Assembly (NCBI RefSeq): GCF_000215105.1 | Contig: NC_015588.1 | Location: 1,178,001 to 1,242,000 of the forward strand | Direction of reading: 5' to 3' | DNA from: Isoptericola variabilis 225 | GTDB taxonomy: Bacteria > Actinomycetota > Actinomycetes > Actinomycetales > Cellulomonadaceae | Length of the DNA: 64,000 nucleotides | Shown: positions 45,093 to 52,463 of the stretch, piece after piece | Numbering within the stretch: the stretch's first letter is position 1 | Layout of the letters: every line of letters begins with the position of its first letter | Notes under the pieces: generated by a model | Database searches by the model: none | The model's input: only the letters and a program-made list of their open reading frames with translations | What the model was told of the DNA's origin: nothing | Translations under genes and position numbers: made by a program

Positions 45093-45119
45093 CTCGTCAT
45101 CCGGTGCGTTTGGCTCAGG

Positions 45120-47537
45120 TCAGAACTGCGCGACCTCGCCGGCGGCGACCTGGGCGACCTGCTCGGCGCTCAGCTCGCCGAGGTAGACCTGCAGGTCGTC
45201 GATCTGGCCCTGGAAGGGGACGTCCCACCAGTTGACGCCGAGCGCGAAGACGCCGTCCGGCGTCGTGAACATGTCGGGGAAGTTCGAGCCCGTGTGCACG
45301 ACCTGGCCGTCGAGGTAGATCGTCACCTCGCCGCCGTCGACGGTGAACACCACGTGGCTCCACTCGCCGACGGGCAGCCGGGTGCCGGTGTCGCCGTCGT
45401 AGTACCGGGTCGAGCCGGACCACAGCATGGTGTTGTTGGTGCCCCAGCCGACCGTCGGCACGAGGCTCACCCAGTTGGTGTTGTTGCGGGCGCCGAAGAA
45501 CGACGTCGTGAACGGGGTCAGCCGCTCGGGCTTGAGCCACAGGCTCACCGAGTAGTGGTGACCGGCGATCAGGCCGTCGGGCAGGCGGACGCCGCTCGCG
45601 CCGTCGAGCACCACGGCCTGGCCGTGCACGCCGGAGGCGAAGGAGACCTGGCCGCCGGTGTTGTCGATGCGGTTGCCCGTGACGGTGCCGGCCGCCACCT
45701 CGGGGTCAGTGGCCGCGAGGTCGCCGTCGAAGGCGTAGCGGGCCACGAGCCCGGGCGCGGGGACGGCCGTGACGACGACGTCGAACGTCGCCGACCCGGT
45801 GGCGGAGCCGCTCGTCACCTGGGCGGTGAGCGTCACGGCGACGTCCTCGCCGGTCGGGCGGGTGACGGTGCCGTCGGTCGCGATCGTCGCCGGGTCGCTC
45901 GAGGTCCAGGCGATGGTCGAGCCGTGCGTGCCGACCGTCGGCAGCTCGACGTCGGCCACGACCGGGCTGGGCACGTCCAGGTCGGTGAGGACAGCCTGGA
46001 CGACCTCCTCGTCGGTCATCGGTGCGAGCGCGCTGCCCCACAGGGACACGCCCTCGGCGGACAGCACCGAGAAGGAGTCGACCCACTCGGAGGTGGTCGG
46101 GTTCCACTCGCGCGAGACCACGCCGTCGTACGCGACGCCGCCGATCGTGAGGTTCAGGCGGTTCTCGTCGTAGAGGCGCCACCGGCCCTCGACCGCGCCG
46201 GAGATGCGGCCGTCGGACTGCAGCGTGACGTTCTCGGCGGTGCGGATCTCGGGGGAGATGGTCTTGTCGTGCGTGATCAGCTGGTAGTCGCCGACCAGGC
46301 CCATGCGCTGGAACTTCTGGGCGGGGTGCCCGCCGGCGAAGCGGTACGGCGCGGCGACGGGCCAGCCCTCGGAGTTCATGAACATCTCGTGGGCGCGCAC
46401 CTGGTGGAACTCGCCCATCTGCGGGAACCGGCTGTGGAAGATGAGGCGCATCTCGCCCGTGGCGGGGTCGAGGTAGGTGGTGTTGTGGCCGGGGGAGACC
46501 TTGCCGTCGCCGATGCCCGTGCCGGGCGCGCCGACCTCGCGTTGGAACAGGTAGTTGCCCATGATCTTGGTGCCGTACGGCTCGATCGAGACGTCGTCGA
46601 AGATCGGCTTGGTGGGGTCGGACTTCACCTGGCGCATGTCGTTGCCGGCGGCGTCGACGAACGGGCCGTCGGGGTTCTCCGAGCGCTTGACGCGCATGTT
46701 GTAGCCGGCGCCGGCATCGAGGCCGCCGAACGAGGTGAAGAGGTAGTAGTACCCCGTCTCCGGGTGGTGCATCATCGTCGGGCCCTCGATGCGGCTGTGG
46801 TTGCCGCCGGTGAGGTGCGTGCCGTAGCCCTGGTCGGGGAGCGGGAAGCCGGTCTCCGGGTCGAGCTCGAGGATGAAGATGCCGCCCGAGAACGAGCCGT
46901 ACACCATCCACAGCCGGCCCTCCGCGTCGTAGAAGACGTCCGGGTCGACGGCGTTGGGGTGCTTGCGCGCGTCGTACGTGGTGCCGTCCTCGCTCGGCCC
47001 CTCGCCCGGGCGGTGGCCCGAGCGCAGGATGATGCCGAGGTCGGTGTACGGCCCGTCGACGTCGTCGGCCACGGCGATGCCCATCGCGCTGCGTGGGGAG
47101 TCGCCGCGGCAGGCGTTGTAGTACATGTAGTAGCGGCCGTCGGCCTCGAGCTGGATGACGTCCGGCGCCCAGAGCGTGCTCGTCTCGGCCCACTCGAACG
47201 TCTCGGCGAGCTCGACCGTGACGTCGTCGAACAGCGGGTTGTCCGGCGTCACGTGGTTCGCGACCTGCTCCCACTGCACGAAGTCCTCGGTTTTCGCCGC
47301 GGCCAGGTGCGAGCCGAAGACGTAGTGCTCGTCGCCCGCGGTGACGAGCGACGGGTCGTGCACCTCGACGTCGGTGAACTGGGGAGCGGCGGGATCCTGC
47401 GGTGCAGGCTTGGCTGCCGCGACGGCGGCGCTCGTGGTTCCTGTCGCATGGGCGACCGCGACGGCGCCGGCCGACAGCGGCAGCGCGACGGCAGCGGCGG
47501 TCAGGGCGGCGACGGGGCGTGACCATCGGGTGGTCAT
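45120..47537 (-). CDS. Secreted GH43 arabinan-degrading enzyme with Ig-like and LamG domains
   Basis: The protein is 805 residues. A signal peptide (~1-40) is followed by a GH43 five-blade propeller (~55-390) with VEVHDPSLV, NAVDPDVFYDAEGRLWMVYGSFSGG and HSRIEGPTMMHHP, which hold the acidic catalytic residues. A small strand-rich domain (~420-530) resembles the C-terminal domain of extracellular endo-1,5-arabinanases. A bacterial Ig-like domain (~535-620) and a C-terminal LamG (~630-800, HYSVSLWLKPERLTPF) follow. It probably cuts arabinan outside the cell. GGAGAG precedes the ATG at 47537. Two LacI-type sites upstream suggest sugar-responsive repression. Confidence 0.9.
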   Translation of the reverse strand: MTTRWSRPVAALTAAAVALPLSAGAVAVAHATGTTSAAVAAAKPAPQDPAAPQFTDVEVHDPSLVTAGDEHYVFGSHLAAAKTEDFVQWEQVANHVTPDNPLFDDVTVELAETFEWAETSTLWAPDVIQLEADGRYYMYYNACRGDSPRSAMGIAVADDVDGPYTDLGIILRSGHRPGEGPSEDGTTYDARKHPNAVDPDVFYDAEGRLWMVYGSFSGGIFILELDPETGFPLPDQGYGTHLTGGNHSRIEGPTMMHHPETGYYYLFTSFGGLDAGAGYNMRVKRSENPDGPFVDAAGNDMRQVKSDPTKPIFDDVSIEPYGTKIMGNYLFQREVGAPGTGIGDGKVSPGHNTTYLDPATGEMRLIFHSRFPQMGEFHQVRAHEMFMNSEGWPVAAPYRFAGGHPAQKFQRMGLVGDYQLITHDKTISPEIRTAENVTLQSDGRISGAVEGRWRLYDENRLNLTIGGVAYDGVVSREWNPTTSEWVDSFSVLSAEGVSLWGSALAPMTDEEVVQAVLTDLDVPSPVVADVELPTVGTHGSTIAWTSSDPATIATDGTVTRPTGEDVAVTLTAQVTSGSATGSATFDVVVTAVPAPGLVARYAFDGDLAATDPEVAAGTVTGNRIDNTGGQVSFASGVHGQAVVLDGASGVRLPDGLIAGHHYSVSLWLKPERLTPFTTSFFGARNNTNWVSLVPTVGWGTNNTMLWSGSTRYYDGDTGTRLPVGEWSHVVFTVDGGEVTIYLDGQVVHTGSNFPDMFTTPDGVFALGVNWWDVPFQGQIDDLQVYLGELSAEQVAQVAAGEVAQF

Positions 47538-47592
47538 GGCTCTCCTCGTGGTTCGTCGTCGAACGGGGGTGCCGCGGCTTGGATGGCGGATT

Positions 47593-47628
47593 CTACAACG
47601 TTGTAGGACGTGATCGTACATCGATGTA
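47593..47628 (-). promoter_or_regulatory. Tandem LacI-family operators upstream of the arabinanase gene
   Basis: CTACAACGTTGTAG (47593-47606) and TACATCGATGTA (47617-47628) are perfect dyads with central CG, 23 bases centre to centre, 56-91 bases upstream of the start. These are typical LacI-family sites; no LacI gene is in the window. Confidence 0.75.
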
Positions 47629-47832
47629 GCCGGCGGTCAAGGCCCCGGCGCAGTGGGCGTGTGTCTCGGTGCCCAATGGCGGTTGGGCGCCCGGGATCTC
47701 TCTGCGGTCAGCCAGGGGTCAGTCCATCTGCGCATGGCGTCACGCCGGACACCGCGCCGTGGAGGGACTCTGGAGGCGCCGCGACCAGTTCGGGGCTGTC
47801 CGACTCGACCGGAGCCTCAGCTCTGACTCCGA

Positions 47833-49332
47833 TCAGCTGCCGGCGCTCGTCCCGGACTCCGCTGTACCCTGCTCCGAAGTGGCGGACTCAACCTCGAGCT
47901 CACCCTGTACAGTCTTCGGCCTGGTGGGCCGGTGTATCCCGTCCACAGGAGCGTCGTCGCTCGATCGTCTCCCAGAATCGGGCGCCGCGCCCCTCGCGGC
48001 GCCCATTCCGTCGTGATCGTGGGCGTCACTGGAACCGCGTTCTATTCCATCCAACGTCACCGGGGCTCCCTGGCTACTGGGTGACACGTGACCATGCTCC
48101 GCCGCAACAACTGGGCCATCGCCGCGCAGTGCATGGTCGTCCGACCTCCCTTGCCCCGAGGTGTCGCCCGTTGGAACACCAGTCAAAGTTGGCGTCTTCC
48201 TCGCCGTTGCGACTGGTTCGCCCAGTAGCCATGCTCGCGCCTGGACGCGAAACTCAGGGTCGAGGCCGCCGGCCGCGACCAGAAATCCGCAGACGTCAGC
48301 GACGAGTTTCGCAGCGATAGGGCGATACTCAACGCCGAAAGCGTCGGGGAGGGCGACGTGTACGCGCGCGGCCATAAGCGCGGAGACGGCCTCGGCGTAT
48401 CGCAGCCCGGCCTGCACCTCCGCGGGACGTCGCATGAGCCGGGTGACCAACTCACGTAACTGAGCGTAGTACGGCGGGAGGTGGTCCAGCGGTTGGATGC
48501 CCTCCGGCGCAACGCTTTGCAGGAGGTGCGCGACCTCCACCTTCTCGCGCAGGTTAGTGGCGCCGCCGAAAAGGTACTCCTGCAGACCGCGGTCTTGGTC
48601 ACGCAAGTACGCGCTTTGGAGATGGGCGCATACACGTACGAGCGTAAGCATGTAGAGCCACGCGAGATCGACGAAAAGCGCGAGATGAACTGGGTTGCGA
48701 GGTTCGAGGTGTTTGGCCGCATCCTGAAGATGAGCCACAAGTTGAACCGGATTACGGTGATCCTCGTAAACCCAGAAATCAAACTCACGGTACTCGAGGA
48801 GTGGGCCCAGGCGCCGGTTCAGTCCTGTGAATGCTGCCAGACCGTTCGCGACAGCCGTTCGGTCGAACAGAACCCTTAGTGCCCCGTCTGGATCGGTAAG
48901 CGGCTCCCCGTACAACTGCTGCATAGCCGCTAGGTCCGCTGACGGCAACACTGTGATGCCAAGCCGGTTCGACAGTTGGCGTGTCGCGTCATTAACTTCA
49001 TGTTCGCGCACGAGCATCACATGGTCTGCGCCAAAGAGATCACCCACCCCTCGCGCCCAGAACATGCGAGATGTCGGCTTGTCGCGCCTGCCTGACTTGC
49101 AGTCCGCAATTGTCGACGTCAGCCGGAAGCCCGGGGCAACGAAAACACCGAGCACGTCAAGGTCGGTGAAGGTCTCAGGCCCGCTGGAGATTCCGCTCCC
49201 TCCCCGGGCCTGGCTGGTGCCGTGCGGCGCCGCTTGCTCCCCACGTAGTTCGACATCGAGCCGGGTGCTGTAGCCCATGCTCCAGAGCAGTCGTCGCACG
49301 CCGACCTTTAGTCCGAGGTCGAGTTCACTCAT
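47833..49332 (-). CDS. Unrecognised protein with PD-(D/E)XK-like nuclease N-terminus
   Basis: The protein is 499 residues. Residues ~1-135 read like a restriction-endonuclease fold: GLKVGVRRLLWSMGYSTRLDVELRG, TDLDVLGVFVAPGF, IADCKSGRRDKPTSRMFWARGV and HVMLVREHEV, giving D...(D)xK with a following helix. Residues ~150-390 are helical. The last ~110 are low-complexity, polar and probably disordered. It overlaps the upstream gene by four bases (ATGA), so the two form a unit. The DNA is more AT-rich than flanking core genes, suggesting acquisition. Function is unknown; defence is suggested by the neighbours. Confidence 0.75.
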   Translation of the reverse strand: MSELDLGLKVGVRRLLWSMGYSTRLDVELRGEQAAPHGTSQARGGSGISSGPETFTDLDVLGVFVAPGFRLTSTIADCKSGRRDKPTSRMFWARGVGDLFGADHVMLVREHEVNDATRQLSNRLGITVLPSADLAAMQQLYGEPLTDPDGALRVLFDRTAVANGLAAFTGLNRRLGPLLEYREFDFWVYEDHRNPVQLVAHLQDAAKHLEPRNPVHLALFVDLAWLYMLTLVRVCAHLQSAYLRDQDRGLQEYLFGGATNLREKVEVAHLLQSVAPEGIQPLDHLPPYYAQLRELVTRLMRRPAEVQAGLRYAEAVSALMAARVHVALPDAFGVEYRPIAAKLVADVCGFLVAAGGLDPEFRVQARAWLLGEPVATARKTPTLTGVPTGDTSGQGRSDDHALRGDGPVVAAEHGHVSPSSQGAPVTLDGIERGSSDAHDHDGMGAARGAAPDSGRRSSDDAPVDGIHRPTRPKTVQGELEVESATSEQGTAESGTSAGS

Positions 49333-50621
49333 AGGGCACTCCGTCCCATCGCCTTCTCGAAGAGGCGCTCGAAGTGTGTAGGTGAGGGTTGTGCCGATTT
49401 ACGAAGCCGTTGTGTTGTTTGCATCGGGGCGCGGTATCCGGTGCCCGCGTCGAGCGCCTGCCGAGCGATCGAATCATCCACCCGATGTGCGACTGACTCG
49501 CCTCGGGTGATGAGATCCCTCGCGATACGCAGTGCCTCGCGATTGTCGGCGGTGTCGATGAAGGTGGGTGTTACCCAGTTTCCGCCTGGGAGTGTGTCTG
49601 GGGCGAAACGTATTAGGCCAGCATTGCGCATTAGGGCGTATTGGCGCCTGTGGGCGCTATTGGGTTTCAGGAATCCCCGGTTGGGATCGAGGAGTTTGTC
49701 GATAACGTTCACCAGGCCGGTGGAAGAGAGTGTGTTGTACTCGCCGTAGCTCTCAGCACCGCGCAAGCAAGCAAGTACGGCCAGTGCCTTCTCCAACACT
49801 GGCTTCCGATTTACGAGTAGATTATGGTCCGACACGTACGGCAGCGCCGCGAACGCTCTCGAGCTGCCGTCCGGCAACGTGACTGCCGGTGCCATGACGA
49901 GGCCTCCCGCCACCGCCTCTGTGAGGACCGGGTAGTTCCCGGGCGTCAGCTCTAGCCCTTGCTTCGACCGGACGGCTGAAAGTTCGCTGATCAGTTGGTC
50001 TGAACCATGTGTACCGGCTAGCGAGACAAGAAGTTCGGGGTTCTCGAAGCCAAAAAAGGGAGAGTATGCGATATCACCATCAATGGTGCGCAAAGTACGT
50101 ACAAGGCCTGAAGAGTCGCCGACCTCAATGATGTCGCCCACGGCCGATCGGTCTAGTCCGAATCTGGCTTCCACTTCCTCCAGCGGCACGGGGGCTTCCG
50201 AGAGCCCGTGGACGACCACCAGCAGCTGCTGCTCTAGCTCCGTTGGTGCGCGGTCTCGCCATGCGTCGCCAAGAGTGCCGTAGAGATCGTCGTAGTAGGG
50301 AACCGTCTCAGTAAAGGTAGTGACCTTACCTCCACTCCGCTGGACACCCTGGACGTATCCGGCATCCTCCAGTAGCGCGACGACCTCACTGAACGCCAGT
50401 GGATCGACATCGAGCTGGTAGGCAGCGATCTGGCTAAGTGCCTGTGCATCCTCGATGACGTCACGCCCGCGGATCAAGCCTGCGACGGTCGCCGCCATAC
50501 CGACTACTCGTGTGTCGCTCAGCGGTGCAAGCAGGGCAGAATGCGGGTCAAGGTTCCGCAGACCCGAGTGGACGTCCTGGCACCGCAGCCCTTCATCGAA
50601 CCTGTCCAACGGTCCCTCCAT
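49329..50621 (-). CDS. Unrecognised protein with winged-helix-like segments
   Basis: The protein is about 430 residues starting MEGPLDRFDEGLRCQDVHSG. Segments look like winged helices: LDVDPLAFSEVVALLEDAGYVQGVQRSGG followed by TFTETVPYYDDLY, and VPLEEVEARFGLDRSAVGDIIEVGDSSGLVRTL. There is no nuclease, ATPase or membrane motif. It is coupled to the PD-(D/E)XK-like protein downstream and probably supplies DNA/RNA or partner recognition. It has visibly lower GC than its surroundings. The start at 50621 lacks a good ribosome site and is uncertain. Confidence 0.7.
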   Translation of the reverse strand: MEGPLDRFDEGLRCQDVHSGLRNLDPHSALLAPLSDTRVVGMAATVAGLIRGRDVIEDAQALSQIAAYQLDVDPLAFSEVVALLEDAGYVQGVQRSGGKVTTFTETVPYYDDLYGTLGDAWRDRAPTELEQQLLVVVHGLSEAPVPLEEVEARFGLDRSAVGDIIEVGDSSGLVRTLRTIDGDIAYSPFFGFENPELLVSLAGTHGSDQLISELSAVRSKQGLELTPGNYPVLTEAVAGGLVMAPAVTLPDGSSRAFAALPYVSDHNLLVNRKPVLEKALAVLACLRGAESYGEYNTLSSTGLVNVIDKLLDPNRGFLKPNSAHRRQYALMRNAGLIRFAPDTLPGGNWVTPTFIDTADNREALRIARDLITRGESVAHRVDDSIARQALDAGTGYRAPMQTTQRLRKSAQPSPTHFERLFEKAMGRSAL

Positions 50622-51260
50622 CTGCGTCGGGGCGCTCGGTGATGTCGCCGCGGAACCAGAGTGCCGCGTACAGCAAAAGGGTACTGCTGTACGGATAGGT
50701 GTCAGCGGCCGTCGAACGGCGAGCACAAGTTGAGTGATCTGGTGGCTGCTCTCGATCGGGGTCACTCGTCCGAGGTTGTGCCGACGGTGATGGCCCGTTC
50801 CCTCCAGGCCACGATCGCGGGTCGAGATGCGCAGCTCCCCGCGGTGGTCCGGCGGCGGCAGTTCGGACGTCTATCTGCATCCCGCGAAGGAGGACTCCAT
50901 GGCCGCGTTGCGGCTGGCGGAGACGTTCCGGGCCCATGGACGCCATCACGGCGTAGCAGCGATGTGCGGCCAGGAATCTCCTGGGCGCCATGGCAGAACC
51001 GGTCGGTGCACGAGGTCGTCGTGCGCGGCCAGGGCGGGCTTCTCGCGGTCCTTGCCGCGCCTCCCACGCCTGGTCTCGGCTCCACGGGCCTCGCCTTCCA
51101 GGAGGTTGCACCGAACTCCGAGCCGTGCAGCTGTGGGTCACGCGCAGCTCGACCGACTCGCTCGGTGTGACGCCCTGCCGGGCGCCATCCTCGACGGGGC
51201 TCAGAGCGGGCTTGTGCCACCCATTGCACGCCGGTCTCGTACCGAAAGGGGGGTTACCGC
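50622..51260. other. Stretch without a confident gene
   Basis: Frames on both strands are short, lack family patterns and have no consistent codon use. One plus-strand piece near 50880-50960, after CGAAGGAGG, reads like a short coding fragment (MAALRLAETFRAHGRHHG) but soon degenerates. It probably holds gene debris and the promoter of the two-gene module. Confidence 0.5.
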
Positions 51261-52463
51261 TCACGACGAGTACGAGGGCACGCGCAGGTGCTGGACGACG
51301 TCCGCGAGCTCGTCAAGCCTCTCTCCGACATCCTTCCACGGTCCGCCAAGGTCGAGCGGGTAGCACACCAGATCCTGCTCACCACCGACCACCGTGAGGT
51401 GACGGGCGGGCGCGTCGTCGGCTTGGCAGTAGATCAGGATCCCGCGTGGCAGATCGAGCGCTGTCGCATAGGCGAGGAGCTGGTAGTAGTCCTCGTTCCG
51501 CGCCAGACCGGAACCGGTCAGCTTGTACTTCACGTCCCCAACGAGGACGTTGCGCCCGCCCTCGCGGAAGAGGAGGTCGGGCTGCATCGAGACACGTGGT
51601 CGCCTGCTGAGGGCGACCGACCGCTGCTCGAGAACCTGCAACGTCGGCCACAGTCGAGTCGCTAGCTCAGCCCCTATCCATCGCTCGTAGAGCTTGTTCA
51701 TGTCGACGAGGAACGACACCGCCTCCCTGTCGCCTGCGCCGTGAGCAACACCCGCACCTTCCAGCACGATGGCGGCGAGTCGTAGTGCTGGCATGTAGTG
51801 CTCGTTGAGCGGGCTCTCACGAATGCTCTCCGCCTCGGTCCACGGATCGCTGGCGTCGGAGACCTCTTCGAAGCGAGACATCAGGTCGGCGCTGAGCCTC
51901 CGCACCTCCGGTGGGAGTGGCCACCCGCGGATGGCCTTGACGGCGGCGAGCAGTACACGGTTCTCCGCCACGTCCGCCGTGAAGTCGTCGTAGGCGCACG
52001 GCGCTGGCCACGGGTCCCACGGACGAGCCGCGAGCTCGGCGACGAGAAGCCGACCCCTCAGGACCGGCAGACGTTCCATGCGCGACCGATACCCGTGCAC
52101 GAGTCCGCGCCTGGTCGCCTGGTCGATCGTGCGCAGGACGAGCTCGGCGATGCCCTCCACAACGTCCGCGTCCGCGTAGTCGGAGGCGCGCACGGACCAG
52201 TCCGCGAGTCCGGCGGCCGAGGCGAACATCCCGAGGACATTGCGCAGGTCGTCGACCTTCGGCACCACTCGGACCCGAACTGTGTCGAGCTCGACCGTGC
52301 CTACCCACGACGACGCCCGCAGCGTGAAGAGTCCAGGCTCCATCGTTGGCGTTGCCAGGAGTCGCTCCCGCGGGACGGTCTGCAGCACCCTGAGGTCGGC
52401 GCCCGTGAGCTGCACCGGTACGGAGGCTCCGTACTCGGGAAGCGGAACCGTCCTACGCGTCAT
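51261..52463 (-). CDS. mcrC: McrC, nuclease subunit of a McrBC-type restriction system
   Basis: The protein is 400 residues. The N-terminal half matches McrC: VGTVELDTVRVRVVPKVDDL, LVHGYRSRMERLPVLRGRLL and FTADVAENRVLLAAVKAI. The C-terminal PD-(D/E)XK core is SMQPDLLFREGGRNVLVGDVKYKLTG, with Asp and the DxK pair. McrC cleaves DNA when stimulated by McrB. The ATG at 52463 overlaps mcrB by 11 bases; a longer TTG start at 52484 is less likely. It is last in a four-gene minus-strand operon. Confidence 0.93.
   Translation of the reverse strand: MTRRTVPLPEYGASVPVQLTGADLRVLQTVPRERLLATPTMEPGLFTLRASSWVGTVELDTVRVRVVPKVDDLRNVLGMFASAAGLADWSVRASDYADADVVEGIAELVLRTIDQATRRGLVHGYRSRMERLPVLRGRLLVAELAARPWDPWPAPCAYDDFTADVAENRVLLAAVKAIRGWPLPPEVRRLSADLMSRFEEVSDASDPWTEAESIRESPLNEHYMPALRLAAIVLEGAGVAHGAGDREAVSFLVDMNKLYERWIGAELATRLWPTLQVLEQRSVALSRRPRVSMQPDLLFREGGRNVLVGDVKYKLTGSGLARNEDYYQLLAYATALDLPRGILIYCQADDAPARHLTVVGGEQDLVCYPLDLGGPWKDVGERLDELADVVQHLRVPSYSS

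Noticed and set aside
50593..51264. A 223-codon minus-strand frame and overlapping plus-strand frames as genes
   Set aside because: No family pattern, proline/arginine-biased composition and no supported start; treated as gene debris.
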